Assembly (NCBI GenBank): GCA_030015575.1
Contig: JASDDO010000008.1
Span: forward strand, 80,887,965-80,951,964
Length of the DNA stretch: 64,000 nt
DNA from: Agapanthus africanus
Lineage: Eukaryota > Streptophyta > Magnoliopsida > Asparagales > Amaryllidaceae
Direction: 5' to 3'
Position numbers and translations under genes: made by a program. The stretch's first letter is position 1. Each line of letters begins with the position of its first letter. Below the pieces are notes generated by a model that saw only the letters and a list, made by a program, of their open reading frames with translations, made no database searches and had not been told where the DNA came from. Below, one piece after another: positions 9,310-21,004 of the stretch.

Positions 9310-11507
9310 GGATGACCTCCCCTGATGCTTCGAAAACAATGATGATGAGGTGATCTCAGAGTTTCCACCGGCACCAAAAGAGCTGGAAGATGGAATACAT
9401 ACCACTGTGGATAACCTCAAGAAAATTAATTTGGGGACGACAAGTGACCCGCGACCGACATTCGTCAGTGAGTTGCTGTCTGAGGAAAGGGTAGCTACTC
9501 TAAAAGACGTGCTTATGCAGCATAAGGATTGCTTCGCGTGGAACTATTCCGAAATGCCAGGATTAGATCCAGAGATTGCTGTGCACAAACTGGCCATATC
9601 CCCGAACGTCAAACCAATCAAACAAGCACCGAGAAGAATGCGGCTCGAGCTTGAGATGAGCATCAATGCCGAGGTCAAGAAGCTGATCGACTCCGGCTTC
9701 ATCCAAGAAGTTCAGTATCCTGATTGGATCGCCAACATCGTCCCGGTAATGAAGAAAAATGGGACAGTGCGCATATGTGTGGACTTTCGGGATCTCAATA
9801 AAGCTCGCCCGAAGGACGACTTCCCAGTACCGGTTACGTAGCTGATGATAGACAATACGTCCACTCACGAAGTCTTCTCCTTCATGGACGGCTCATCAGG
9901 GTATAATCGGATAAAGATGCATACCGAAGACCAGAAGCACACTGCTTTCCGGACCCCTTTGGGTATATTCTGCTATAAGGTGATGCCCTTCGGTCTAAAG
10001 AACACCGGTGCCACCTATCAGAGGGCCATGATGAAGATCTTCGATGACCTCATACATAAAATCGTCGAATGCTATATCGACGATCTCGTGGTGAAAAGAA
10101 AATCATACGAGGAACATTTCGAACATCTGAAGATCGTATTTCAACGCCTTCGACAATACAACTTGAAGATGAACCCTCTCAAATGCGCGTTCGGGGTGTC
10201 CTCGGGCAAATTCCTGGGGTTCATCATCCGACACCGAGGTATCGAGATAGATCCGTCAAAGATCAAGGCGATCATGGAAATGCCTCGGCCAAAGACTCTC
10301 AAGCAATTGCGGTCTCTCTAAGGGAAGCTCGCGTATATCCGACGATTTATAGCCAATCTCTCTGGCAAGTGCCGTCTGTAAAGTCACCTGATGAAGAAGG
10401 GAACCCCATTCGTCTGGGATCACAAATGCCAAAGCGCGCTGGACAAAATCAAGCAATACCTGCAGAATCCGCCAGTACTGGCCGCTCCCGTTAAAGGAAA
10501 ACATCTCGTCCTGTATACAACAGCTCTCGAAGGTTCCTTAGGCGCATTATGGGCACAAGAGAACGACCAAGGGAAGGAGAGAACCCTCTACTATTTGAGT
10601 CGAGCTCTACTGGGGGCAGAAAGTAATTATTCCCCCATCGAAAAACACTGCCTGGCGTTGATCTTCGCGATAACGAAACTCAGGCACTATGCATTGGCGC
10701 ATGAAGTCCGTCTCATATCGAAGGTGGATCCTCTCAAATATTTGATGTCAAAGGCCATATTGACAGGTCGGCCCGCTAAATGGGCCTTGCTCCTGATGGA
10801 GTTCTCAATAACTTATCAACCTCTTAAGGTAGTGAAAGGCCGGGCCATCGCCGATTTCCTCGCTGAGTATCCGATACCGGCCGATTCTCCCTTGAATTGC
10901 GAACTGCCAGACGAACATGCGTTTGATGCGATCGACGGTGGTGATGCCCGATGGGAACTTTATTTTGACGGAGCGTCATCCATGAAGAAGCGCAAACAGA
11001 ACACGCCCATAATCAAATCGGGGGTAGTCCTCATCTTCGTGACACCACAAGGAGGGATAATGCGCTTCGCTTTCTCCTTAACAGAGCCGAGGACAAACAA
11101 TGAAGCCGGGTATGAAGCTTTGGTAGCAGGCCTCGAGATCGCCATCGACATGGGAATTGAAAACCTCCTCATATACGGAGACTCCCAACTGGTCGTTAGC
11201 CAAGTAAACGGAGACTATCAAACGTGCAAACCAGAATTGGTAAAGTACGGCGAGAGGGTACAGCAACTGCTGACCCAAATACCTTCCTACATCTTGGAAA
11301 GCATACCGCGTGTAGAAAATAGCAAAGCGGACGCACTAGCTAAGCTCGCTAAAGAACTGGCCGATGAGAACCTCGATGACGTGAGAATCGTTGTGCAAAG
11401 CCGTCGGGTTCTTGCGCCGGCGGAAATATCTCCGGAGTCGTCCAAAGAAAAAGGAGCGACTGAGCAAATGACTATGCAAATAAAAGACCAGGAAAAGGCT
11501 GAGGATT
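9310..11507 (+). pseudogene. pol: Reverse transcriptase, RNase H and second (archaeal-type) RNase H of element A
   Basis: Copies the genomic RNA to DNA and removes the RNA strand. RT motifs in order: SGFIQEVQYPDW (fingers), RICVDFRDLNKARPKDDFP, FMDGSSGYNRIKM, PFGLKNTGATYQRAM, the catalytic YIDD at 10073-10084, and KCAFGV / GFIIRHRGIEIDP. The connection and first RNase H follow (KHLVLYTTALEGSLGA, then LYYLSRALLGAE). A second RNase H lies at about 10945-11270, with YFDGASS, NNEAGYEALVAGLE and YGDSQLVVSQVNG supplying Asp, Glu and Asp. Dual RNase H is a known Tat-clade trait. All parts share one frame, broken by stops at 9839, 10319 and 10379; the frame closes at 11507. Near 9320 the frame differs from the upstream protease segment. 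Confidence 0.9.
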
Positions 11508-11723
11508 AGAGAGAAATCTTTATAGACTACTTCAAATCCCGCCGAACGCCTGAAGATGCATCCTCAAAACATTAGCTCAGGAAGCGAGCCCTATCTTTCG
11601 CCTTCGTCAATGATACTTTGTACAAGAGGTCGTTTGATTCTCTGTGGCTGAGATGCCTGGGACCTGAAGAGGCGAAAAGAGTCGTCCAAGAAGTTCACGA
11701 CAGACTCTGCGGTTCTCACCAAG
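11508..11723 (+). pseudogene. Integrase N-terminus of element A, interrupted by F
   Basis: Continues the pol frame after TAG at 11507, with another stop near 11571. The end reads VHDRLCGSHQ, the histidine half of the HHCC zinc-binding domain. It is cut at 11723 by element F; the other half resumes at 32215 with AGPKMKLKIKRMGYYWP. The five bases CCAAG at 11719-11723 are the target duplicate. Confidence 0.8.
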
Positions 11724-13191
11724 TGTTCAGTTGATAAAACTGCACATTTGTTATTACATTTTTCCTACCATTTCCATATTAAAAAAGGTCTTTATTATAA
11801 TATATCATATATATGAGGGTTTATGTGTAAAAATAATATTTTCCATGTGTTGATATATTATAATTAGCATTTGGTAGGAAAATATATATAATATTATTGA
11901 CCTAATCCTAGTAGAACTAAGTCTACTAAATATTATTTAAGTTGTTGTGCAGAATTTTTCCAAGTTGTTGTGCAGAATTTTTCCAAGACTAAAATCAAGG
12001 AAATCAAGTTGTTAAAGAAAACTTGCCTAATTAAGAAAGCAAAACTTGGAGAACAAGTCTGACAGCAACTACGAGAAGATTTCAAAGATCTAAAGGTCCC
12101 AGATATTGCCACATGTCACAAAGATGAAGCCCTAAAATTTTGATCAAGAGATCTTGACCAATGGCCGCGGATCTGCGGCCATAGCCTCCCTTAGGCCGCG
12201 GATCCGCCCCAATACAGAGGAGTTAGGGTCTGCTATTTTTGGGGGTGAATCTTTGCTGTTAAACTTCCATATTTGGAAGCAAAGGTTCTGGGACTATAAA
12301 TAAAGACCGAGAGCCTCTTGGAAAAATTATCAAGCCAACGAGATCACGAAGTCCAAGATGGCTCACGCATCCAGGCTGATCATCAACGGTTCATCTACCT
12401 CCTTAGAAAAGATCGAGAAGCAAACTAGTATTTATAATCATTTTCTAAGGAATTAAAGTGTAATGAATATTGTTGATTAATAAAGGTAGCTCTTTTTCCT
12501 ATTTTATTTCTTTGTAGTTTAATTATGTATTCTTTCTCCATCTATTTTTCTCTCAACATGCACGAGTAATTCTCCGCTTGTTAGGGTTCGTAGGATTAGG
12601 GTAAGTTAATGGATGATGAAGATCTTTAAACCCTTTTTACGTCCTATAAAGTTTATAAACTTTACCAAAAGAATCATTAACATCCTAATCGGGCGCGCTA
12701 CCAATTTATTGTTAGTCTCGACCGCGATTAGAGATTAGATTAATGATTGTTTTGGTAAAGGCTAGATATGAACGGAGTTCCATGTCGAGATAGGGGTTAA
12801 GAGTGGGAACCCTTTTTCCCTCCAGAAACCCTAATCTACATGCATCACTGTCGTTCTAGTTTTAAATCTATTAAAGGATAAAAAGGGTAATCTTTAATTA
12901 ATCATCCATAACTACTAAATCTTAATGAACCCTACAAGCCCCTTTTTTATATAAACTTACTTCCGTAGTTAATCTAGATCTATATTTTGCATTAGTATTT
13001 AAACGTAGATCTAGATCCTACAACCATTTTTCAACATTCTTTATTCTTCCTCCTCTCTTTCTCAACACATCTAAAGTAAGAATAAAGGTTCCACGTTTCC
13101 CAGAGGACGACCCGTACTCACCTCGGTCTAGCTACGCGCGACACCGTTCTGATTGCGGTTATTCTACAAACACTCTTTTTCACATTAATCA
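11724..13191 (+). repeat. 5' LTR of element F
   Basis: 1468 bp, close match to 30735-32209. Contains a direct duplication of AAGTTGTTGTGCAGAATTTTTCC (11940-11985), a GC-rich CCGCGGATC zone near 12165-12205, a TATA box (12295), AATAAA (12479-12484) and a long AT-rich U5. Confidence 0.9.
12295..12304 (+). promoter_or_regulatory. TATA box of F 5' LTR
   Basis: TATAAATAAA followed 175 bp later by AATAAA (12479), giving a normal U3-R order. The 3' LTR has the same at 31312 and 31496. Confidence 0.6.
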
Positions 13192-13193
13192 AA

Positions 13194-13211
13194 TGGTGCC
13201 GTTGCCAGGGA
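13194..13211 (+). other. Primer binding site of F
   Basis: TGGTGCCGTTGCCAGGGA, two bases after the LTR's terminal CA. It differs by a few bases from TGGCGCCGTTGCCGGGGA, the tRNA-Asp-complementary site known from Athila-type elements. Confidence 0.75.
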
Positions 13212-13966
13212 TACGTGCGTAATTTTTTATTCTTACTATTTGTTTTGAATTCTTATACGATCTGTATCATAAATAAAACAAAACTGCAAATTGTATATTT
13301 AACGATTATTGTATGAATTTTGCAAGGGAATCTGGAGTCACAGACTTGAGGAAACAGGAGACAGATACATTCATTGAGATCCAGAGAAGTAGAGAAGGCC
13401 ACAGAAAAAAAATTCATCAATTGATCTCTCCCTCTTGCGGCGGAACCGCGGTCGGAAGTGCACATCGGCGGCGGAAGCGCAGCCAGTTAGGAGATCTAGG
13501 GCATCAGTCTTCTCTAGTAAGATTCTAACCTCCTTCTCTCTCCTATGAAATCTAATAAAATATCTTTTCTGCAGGATTTTTTGCAAAATATTGCCGCTCA
13601 AAAATCTTTTTGCAAAGTTTTGTTTTGCGTTTTGTTTTTGCATATTTTAATACGGATTTTTAAGGGGCAAGACCAAAATCCAGATTAGGTGGGGATTTCA
13701 TCACCCTTCCTAAGCCCCATAAATCACAAACCGAGCATCTGCATCAACCCTACATTAATTTAAAAAATATCTAGACCAGACTCTAAGGACTGTCGCGCTC
13801 AATAAGGACAGATGAAGGTCGTGGGTAATCTATCGCTTATCCGCATTACTTTTGTAGTGTCTAGGCAAGTGTGTCTAAGGCGAGTGGTTACTTAATTAGG
13901 ACCACTACTTTCGTAGTGGGTAGCCTCCCACTCACCTGGCACTTACCTGGCTATAAGGATAGTAAA
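13212..13966 (+). other. F untranslated leader, left of the G insertion
   Basis: Mostly non-coding. A 71-codon open frame at 13313-13528 is basic and unremarkable. A polypyrimidine stretch ending TTTTCTGCAG at 13575 looks like a splice acceptor. The part at about 13845-13966 resembles the minus strand of 58035-58160 inside solo LTR E. Confidence 0.45.
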
Positions 13967-14699
13967 GAGGCAGTTCCCCTCCGAAAGACGGCCAGACGGA
14001 CTGTCTTGCCTGAGATTCGGGGCAGATGCTAATTGGTGCTATCTATCCACCTCTCCGAAGATGCCAAGTTGATTTATGGCACCATGTATCGAAGGTTTAA
14101 ACGGATGCGTCCGATGTAGCAGACTTCGTCAGATTCCCCCTCGCTTGAGGGGGTTTTGATTGTGGGGACGCTCTTCCCTGCAGGCGCAAGCCCATGTAGT
14201 TAATTACGCTACCGCATTGCGGTAACCACTTTCTCCTTCTCCAGAAATTTCACTTCGTGTCATGTGTGTTTATTTTGTGTTTGGTTGCCCGTGGATTGTA
14301 TACGGAGACTGAGTTATGTCGTCGCCCGTAGGGCGTGGACCAGTCCAAATCCGTATTATCTTAGATTTGGGTTTGGTGTTTTTAGTTTAAGGATACGTTA
14401 GCCGTATTGAGGCTAAGATCAACTTAAACATTCGTTAAGGATACGTTAATCCTGTTTTGAGAGTAAGATCAACTTAACGTGGTGATCCATTTAATTATAT
14501 GGCCGTCAGGACTCATCACCTCTCTGACGTCGTTGAAGGATTACAACGATAGATGTCAGAGGAGTTCAGAGATGTACCTTTGAACCAAAATTTATTTGGA
14601 GGTTTATAGTCCATTTGAATGTTTAAGGATACGTTAGCCGTATTTGGGGCTAAGATCAACTTAAACGGGACCGTTTAGATCCGGCAAAAGAGCATTTGG

Positions 14700-14893
14700 A
14701 GGCTCTATCGTTCCAGTTTAGGGACGTAGTGGTCCATATTCCAGTTTAGGGACATGGTGGTCCGCATTCCAGTTTAGGGACGTGGTGGTCTACATTCCAG
14801 TTTAGGGACGTGGTGGTCCGATATTAGTTTAAGGACGTTTCGGTCCAATATTAGTTTAAGGACGTTTCGGTCCACGAGTTTAAGGACCCCGCA
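14700..14893 (-). repeat. Short 27-bp-type repeats in G 3' LTR
   Basis: Six to seven units of the TTTAAGGACGTTTCGGTCC / TTTAGGGACGTGGTGGTCC kind, the minus-strand counterpart of the GACCGAAACGTCCTTAAA units in A's 3' region and the 72-bp arrays in A's LTR. Confidence 0.8.
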
Positions 14894-15935
14894 GTCCATA
14901 TTCATGTGTGGTCCCGGCGATGATAGGTGGATTTGGTATTTGGGTCGTTGGGACCCGTCGCCTCTCTGACGTCGTTGAAGGATTACAACGAGAAGTGTCA
15001 AAGGAGTTCGAAGATGTACCCTCTAACCAGAGGTAAATTGATTTAAGAGAGCAATCTGGCTCAGTCAATTTAATTTGAGGACTTATGGCCAAAATTGGGC
15101 TAAGTCCTGTTGAAAATGTTCAACATTTTATTTGCTTTTGCATTGCATTTTTTATTTGGGCTCTACCCATAAAAGATGTAGAGCATTAATTTGTTTTGGG
15201 CTCTGCCCATTGTAAATGATGCAAAGTATCTACCTTGTTTGGGCTCTGCCCCTTTTAAAATGCATAGCATTCTTATTATTTTGTTTGGGCTCTGCCCATT
15301 TATAAATGATGCAGAGCATCAATTTAATTAGGCCTGCTTGGTCTTTTTGATTTGGGCCTGGCTCTTTAGGAAATGCATTGCATTTTCAGGCGCTTTGCGC
15401 CAATCAGAGAGCGCAAGCGCTTGTAGTGTTGACACGTGTCACGCAAGCGCAGTGTGCTGCGCTAGTGCGCCGTGCTAGTACGCTGCGCTAGTGCGTTGTG
15501 CTAGTGCGCTGCGCTTGCGCTGCTGATACGTGGCGCACTCTGGTGAGTTGTGCCAATTACAGAGAGCAAAGCTCTATCTCAAAGCGCATAGCGCAAGTGG
15601 TTCAGAAGCTGACACGTGGCGCTCTCCCAAGAGCGCAACTGGGCAGTTTGCAAGTGCAAAGCACTATTTGATTTCTTGATCTAATTTAGATCAAAGAAAA
15701 ATAAGTTTTTCTTGTTTTTCTTATCTCAGAGAACCAAAAGTTCATAAAAAGTGCAAAGCACTATTTTATTTTATTTTATTAAAGATCATTGATCTTGTTT
15801 TTAGATCTATGATCTGTTCATAAGAGAACTTTCTCTTTTTCTAAAAGTTTTTACCTTTTTGTTCTTGAGGAGTTCTTCAGAGTTCTTTTTTTTTCTCAGA
15901 AAATGTTGATGCCTTTGAATTGAGGTCTGGGGTCT

Positions 15936-15944
15936 CTTTTATAG
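15936..15944 (-). promoter_or_regulatory. TATA box of G 3' LTR
   Basis: CTATAAAAG on the minus strand, about 440 bp inside the LTR start. The same position in the other LTR is 26880-26888, and A has TATATAAAGG at the matching place (40961). Confidence 0.6.
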
Positions 15945-16383
15945 TGCCCCTAAATTAGTTAAATTTGTTAAAGAGATCTTTCTCTGAGTGATTTGGGGAA
16001 TTTTCCCCACCGTTGGATCTTTGATCCAAGAGCTTCTGTTTTACAGAAGAAAATCTTCTTGTTTTAACAAGAACAGAAAAGATTTCTTTAGAATTTTAAT
16101 TCTGTTTGGCGCAGATGCCCCAGCGCGTGACACGTGTCGCGCAGCGCACAGCGCAGCGCATCTGCGCTGACACGTGTCGCGCAGCGCAGTGCTTGCGCCA
16201 CTGAAGCATTGCTTCCTTTAATTTTACTTAAAATATAGCTTTGCTCTGATTGGGCGCACTGCCTTGGGTGCTGCGCTGATGCGTCTGTGCCAGACACGTG
16301 GCGCGTTGCGCCCGGAATTTGAAGCGTTGCTTCATCTCCCGCCTCGGAATTTGAACAGAGCTTTGCTCTAATTAGGGTAAATA

Positions 16384-16436
16384 AATTCCCCCCCACCGTT
16401 GCGCTTATATGGTCCCAAACATGAGCGCAACGGTGG
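16384..16436 (-). promoter_or_regulatory. Polypurine tract of G within a hairpin
   Basis: On the minus strand the LTR is preceded by AACGGTGGGGGGGAATT, the purine primer for second-strand DNA synthesis. CCACCGTTGCGCT (16393-16405) and AGCGCAACGGTGG (16424-16436) form a perfect 13-bp inverted repeat, so the tract lies in the arm of a hairpin. A keeps the same structure. Confidence 0.7.
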
Positions 16437-16489
16437 CGGAATTCCAACCGCCGTGGTAACTTTTGGAAGTTGAAGAGACACTTGATGCC

Positions 16490-16497
16490 TATAAATA
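16490..16497 (+). promoter_or_regulatory. TATA box of the G antisense gene
   Basis: TATAAATA in the context GCCTATAAATAGGACCTTTGGTCC, about 55 bp beyond the PPT hairpin and reading away from the LTR. A has CCTGTAAATAGGACC at the same place (40147-40154, minus). Conservation of the surrounding bases in two diverged elements supports a promoter role. Confidence 0.55.
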
Positions 16498-17027
16498 GGA
16501 CCTTTGGTCCCCCACAGATGCTTATCATCTTTCAGATTTTTATCTTCAAAAAACTTCAGAGCTTTGCTCTTGCCTTCAAGAACTCCAGAGCTTTGCTCTC
16601 CTTTCCAAAGTTTCTAGAAAAACTTTTGGTAAAATTGATTCTTAGATTAAATTAATTTTAATTAATCTTAACCAACAGAGCTTTGCTCTCATAGATCTTC
16701 TGATCTAAAGAAAATTTCTTCGGGGTTTCACCAGCAGAGCTTTGCTCATTTTCAAAGTTAGAAACTTTAGGTAAAATTAATGTAAATCAAATTAATTTAA
16801 ATTAATCTCAACCAAAGAGCTTTGCTCTCACAGATCTTTTGATCTAAAAAGATCCCCATTGGGGTTTCATAAACAGAGCTTCACTCTCAAAAAACTTATA
16901 GATCTGCAGAGCTTTTGTTCATGGGTTTTAATCCCTGAACAGAGCTTTGCTCTCGAGGAATTTAACCCTCTGTGTATATTATTTTTCTTCTATCGCTAAT
17001 CTTCCTGTGGTATTTCCTCCAGGCCTA
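16498..17027 (+). other. Leader of the G antisense gene
   Basis: Non-coding, with seven or so copies of the small hairpin AGAGCTTTGCTCT and related words. It ends in a pyrimidine-rich stretch and TTTCCTCCAG, 5 nt before the ATG, which looks like a 3' splice site. A's leader ends TTTTCTTTTACAG, 6 nt before its ATG. I infer that the antisense transcript has a leader intron; the donor site is not certain. Confidence 0.5.
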
Positions 17028-17533
17028 ATGGCGGTGCGTCTATACAGTTTGCACGAGTTCATCACTTATGACGATATCCGCGCACAGGGTCGTCAACAAA
17101 ACCAGGAGTTTACATACGCTCAATGTGCAGAGGTCATGGGTCGTCTGAACGCAAGCGGTGGTTGGCTACTTCCTCGTCGTTCGGCTCTCTTGAAAGTCGT
17201 GCTGGGAGCAATATGGAGAGCACTTCCGGGTCTTCACGAGGCCCTACCGCTCAATGCGCTGGATGATGCCGAAGACAAGGTGCATTCAGTGTACATGACG
17301 GGCTGATCTCGAAGAAACGGCGGGACAACCTCATTGACATCCTACATCAAATCTTCCAGCAGACGACGATAGTTGCTGCTTATCGAAGGCCGGGAGGGCT
17401 TGCCGAGGATCTTGACACACAGGAGCGCGAGAGGCTGCGCATAAGAATAATTAGAAAGGCCAGAAGAACTCTGGATGGACTTACTTTTGAATTCCTCAAT
17501 CCGTGCCACGGATCTGAGGTTATACCGTTGTAA
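17028..17533 (+). pseudogene. Antisense ORF (aORF) of element G, one frameshift
   Basis: Encoded on the strand opposite to gag. From ATG 17028 it reads MAVRLYSLHEFITYDDIRAQ and continues to a TGA at 17304; moving one frame there continues through LISKKRRDNLIDILHQ to TAA at 17531, 168 codons in all. The A copy (39600-39094, minus) aligns over the whole length with the same total size. Shared blocks are LPRRS, LLK, VGAIW, ALP, LLAL-like LALDxxEDK, LISK, LHQ, FQQ, AAYRR and FEFLNPC. No motif I recognise: no signal peptide, no membrane span, mostly charged and helical. Antisense ORFs at this place are known in Tat-clade elements, with function unknown. Conserved length with high sequence divergence suggests it was once under protein-level selection. 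Confidence 0.65.
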
Positions 17534-17842
17534 TAATTTGAATAATGTTTCTTATTCATTGCTTTTATGATTGTAAGAATTTTTAGCAATATGAATGGAA
17601 ACCCCTTTTTTTTATTTCAGCTTGTCTTATTTCTCGTCCTGAGTCTTCTGCCCATGCATAAATGAGTGCGTCTCGAACGCTTGATCAAATATAAATCGGA
17701 TGTTCTTTCTGTCATTTTCTTCTTTCTTTTATTATCAGCATGTTGTCTTGATAAACATAATTGGACGACAACTCAGTTTTTTCCAAAGGATAGCGATGGC
17801 TTGGGCCGCAGGTTCGGGTCTGCCGCCTAAGACTTTTCAACT
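17534..17842. other. Spacer after the G aORF
   Basis: AT-rich, no gene seen. It contains the tail of the antisense transcript and a pyrimidine-rich stretch near 17710. Confidence 0.4.
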
Positions 17843-18013
17843 CTATAAGCCGTGAGGGTCTCGTAGAGAAATTTCTCCCTACGGATCGAGAGGATCTCGT
17901 AGGTGAGTTTTTCTCCTTAGGAATCGTGAGGATTCCTAAGTGTGTTTTCTCTTATAGGTCGTAAGGATCATATAAGAGAATTTTCCCTCTTACGAGTCGA
18001 GAGGACTCATAAG
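17843..18013. repeat. Five-hairpin cassette 1 of G
   Basis: Five imperfect palindromes of about 25 bp, spaced about 35-45 bp. The third is perfect: CTTAGGAATC-GTGAG-GATTCCTAAG. Stems differ between hairpins but loops are GTGAG, GAGAG or GTAAG, in a set order. The same five-part order recurs five more times in this window. Confidence 0.75.
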
Positions 18014-18739
18014 CGGTTGTTTCCCTCTTTGTCGAAACTCGAATTTGAAGAGTGAGACCCATGGATGGTATGCAAGAGACCATTTTGGGTCAACTTGTAG
18101 GGTCCCAGTGCTTAGGAAACAGGCTTCTTTTATGCCTACTGCCTAAGGCTTTATCTCACGAGTCGAGCCGCCTCAACAATTTCTTCACAAGTCGAGACGA
18201 ATCGAGCGTTTCTCGCAAGAACATCTTAACGTCTCATTTAACCTCTGCTCTTTACGACAGAAGCCCATTAAGGTTGGTGGTACTTAGAGTTTTGGCCATC
18301 GTACCGTCGCATAAGCTGATATAGTCCTCGATAGGCAATCGTGCTGTTCGAGTAGCCCTACGACTGCCGTGTCTCTGATCCCTTCGGGGGCTGGACAAGA
18401 CGTCTTCAATCAATCTTCCTAGACAGTTTGACCGTCGGAAGAGCAAGCGTTAGGAATTTGCCATGCCGCTTTTTACTTGAGGTTAGGCTCATTTTGGCGA
18501 GCCCCGATGAGTCATAACCACTCCGCGCTGGTGTGGGATGATCTCCGATAGTCTTTCAGGTTTTATGTGAGTTGCCGTCAAGACCCTGAAGCTAGGAATT
18601 TGGCCTTCGCTGCGTTTTGCTGTCATCGTGTCTGCTGTATCGAGACGAATGTCGCGGTTGTCTTTGGGTTGCTGGTGAACCATCGAGGTTTGGAACTAGG
18701 GATTTTGCCGTGGCTTCATTTGTTTGATTGTCGTGTCCG
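18014..18739. other. Spacer between hairpin cassette and 112-bp array
   Basis: No coding sequence recognised. It includes degenerate relatives of the downstream array from about 18500 (CTGCTGTATCGAGACGAATGTCG at 18631). Confidence 0.4.
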
Positions 18740-19360
18740 AATCCTACTGGAGGAAGAACGCTGGGGTGACAACTCGTCTGCTGCATCGAAACGAACGTCG
18801 AGGTGGAGCTGGAATTTTGTCGTGACTCCGTTTGTTTGATTGTCGCATCTGATCCTTGCTGGAGGAAGAATGCTGGGGTGACAACTCGTCTGCTGTATCG
18901 AAACGAACGTCGAGGTGGAGCTGGAATTTTGCCTTGACTCCGTTTGTTTGATTGTCGTGTCTGATCCTTGCTGGAGGAAGAACGCTGGGGTGACAACTCG
19001 TCTGCTGTATCGAAACGAACGTCGAGGTGGAGCTGGAATTTTGCCGTGACTCCATTTGTTTGATTGTTGCGTCCGAATCCTTGCTGGAGGAAGAACACTG
19101 GGGTGACAACTCGTCTGCTGTATCGAAACGAACGTCGAGGTGGAGCTGGAATTTTGCCGTGACTCCGTTTGTTTGATTGTCGCGTCTGATCCTTGCTAGA
19201 GGAAGAACGCTGGGGTGACAACTCGTCTGCTGTATCGAAACGAACGTCGAGGTGGCCGTGACTCCGTTTGTTTGATTGTTGCGTCTGATCCTTGCTGGAG
19301 GAAGAACGCTGGGGTGACAACTCGTCTGCTGTATCGAAACGAACGTCAAGGTGGTGACCA
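18740..19360 (-). repeat. 112-bp tandem array in G 3' region
   Basis: Six units with CTGCTGTATCGAAACGAACG beginning at 18778 (one variant base), 18890, 19002, 19115, 19227 and 19326, a step of 112 bp shortened to 99 in the last. The unit lacks stops on the minus strand in more than one frame, giving long but meaningless open frames. It occupies the place of A's 35-37 kb array but has a different sequence. Confidence 0.85.
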
Positions 19361-19739
19361 TTCCACACTGGTGCGAGATGACCTCCGATCATCTTTCCGG
19401 TTTTATATGGGTTGACATCAAGTATCTGCTGTGTTGAGACGGACGTCGAGGTGGTGACCACTCCGCGTGGTGCGAGATGACCTCCGATCGTCTTTCCGGT
19501 TTTATATGAGTTACCGTCAAGACTTGGCTCCTTTTTCTGATGGAGCATGGGGAGGGAAGACGTGTTTTCTTCTTTGTTTGTGCCCCTGAATTGTATACAG
19601 GGATGGATGTGATCTCACCTGTAGTGCAGATTTTCATCATATCTTTCTTTTTAGTATTATTATTATTATTTTATTATTATTATTTTTTATTATTGTTTTA
19701 TTTCCGCGATGCTCTATCATTTCAGCTTTTATGTCGCGA
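19361..19739. other. Spacer with TTA microsatellite
   Basis: Truncated array pieces, the motif ATTGTATACA (19588) and a (TTA)n-rich run at about 19648-19700. No gene seen. Confidence 0.5.
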
Positions 19740-19990
19740 AGATCGCGATTGCCCAATCATTTCGGCCATTTTTCACGGTGCCCAATCATTTCGGCTGTTT
19801 ACTTTATTTTTACTCGTTGCTTTTTATTGCGAGTTGCCCCATCATTTCGGCTATTTTACATGCATACATTTTTACTTGCTGCTTTTTATTGCAAGTTGCC
19901 CCATCATTTCGGCTATTTCATGTGCATACGTTTTTTATTTGCTGCTTTTTATTGCAAGTTGCCCCATCATTTCGGCTATTTCATATGCAT
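19740..19990 (-). repeat. About 61-bp tandem repeat, G 3' region
   Basis: Four to five copies built around CCCCATCATTTCGGCTATTT followed by a TTGCTGCTTTTTATTGC stretch; starts near 19780, 19838, 19899 and 19961. The counterpart in A is 34590-34800. Confidence 0.75.
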
Positions 19991-20160
19991 GTGCGGCCTA
20001 CCGGCTTTTCACCGTAAATTTGAAATTAGACACCGATTTCGGCATCAGCACCGCTACAACTGGGATATTGCCAGGAGCGAATCATCATTTGCCTCTGTCG
20101 ATGTCGAACAAAGGTAGCTTAGCGAACAGGGTTAAGGTCCTGTCGACTAAGACTTTTGGC

Positions 20161-20330
20161 TTTATGAGCCGTAAGGGTCTCACAAAGGTATTTCTTCCTA
20201 CAAGTCGTGAGGATCTTGTAGGTGTATTTTCTCCTTAGGAATCGTGAGGATTCCTAAGTGTTTGTTCCTCTGTAAGTCGTAAGGATCATACAAGAGGGTT
20301 TTCTCCTTGTAAGTCTAGAGGACTCATAAG
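20161..20330. repeat. Five-hairpin cassette 2 of G
   Basis: Same order of five palindromes as at 17843; the central CTTAGGAATC-GTGAG-GATTCCTAAG is again perfect, and the others have changed stems. Confidence 0.75.
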
Positions 20331-20508
20331 GGTTGTTCATCATGCGTACATATCCCCGGTCACGGATGGGACTTGGTCAGGGAAATGTTTATTCGCGCCC
20401 GTGGATTGTATACAAGGGTTAGTATTGAAACACTTGTAGGGCAATATCGAAGGTTGTGGGGGTTGCTTAAGCACAGGTTTAGGTCTCTGTAACTTAAGAC
20501 TTTCAAAT

Positions 20509-20680
20509 CTTATGAGCCGTGAGGGTCTCATAAGAGAGTTCTCCTTACGAGTCGTGAGGATCTCGCAATTGTATTTTCTCCCTAGGAATCGTGAGGATCC
20601 CTAAGTGTGTTGCTCCCTTGTGAGTCGTAAGGATCTCACGCAGGTGGTTTCTCCTTACAAGGTCGAGAGGATCTTGTAAG
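20509..20680. repeat. Five-hairpin cassette 3 of G
   Basis: First hairpin CTTATGAGCC-GTGAG-GGTCTCATAAG pairs almost fully (one bulge); the fourth is CTTGTGAGTC-GTAAG-GATCTCACGCAG. Between cassettes 2 and 3 is the motif GCCCGTGGATTGTATAC (20397). Confidence 0.75.
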
Positions 20681-20689
20681 TGTTCTTTT

Positions 20690-20960
20690 AACGAGGTTGC
20701 GCCCTTTCGGGTTTTCACAAACACTCGCCGGTAGTCCTGTTGTTTTTACTCACGGAGTCCTTTCGGGTTTTCATCCGTGCCCATTTTGCTTGTGGATATG
20801 CCGTTTTTTTTATTCTTTTTCTTTTTATATACATTTTTTTCACGAGGTCGCGCCCTTTCGGGTTTTCATGAACACCCGCCAGTAGTCCTGCTGTTTTTAC
20901 TCACGGAGCCCTCTCGGGTTTTCATCCGTGCCCTTTTTGCTTATGGACATACCGTTTTTA
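20690..20960 (-). repeat. Two-copy CCCTTTCGGGTTTTCA repeat in G
   Basis: Two copies of a unit with CGCCCTTTCGGGTTTTCA, ACTCACGGAG and CATCCGTGCCC, separated by a T-rich run. The matching repeat in A is at 33600-33880. Confidence 0.75.
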
Positions 20961-21004
20961 TTTATTTATATTTTTTTAATATTTTTTTTAGCCTACTGAT
21001 GCTG

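Larger units (their letters stand above)
13972..16383 (-). repeat. 3' LTR of element G
   Basis: 2412 bp, matches 25011-27454. The outer end reads AG instead of TG on the plus strand, and the inner end TA instead of CA; the other LTR has the canonical bases. It holds the 27-bp repeat array, a zone of short hairpins (15100-16380) and G-boxes. Confidence 0.9.

Noticed and set aside
18592..19548. 318-codon minus-strand frame in G
   Set aside because: The repeat unit is 112 bp, not a multiple of three, so the frame shifts every unit; it stays open only because the unit lacks stops.
19648..19700. Regulatory AT-rich element
   Set aside because: Plain TTA microsatellite.
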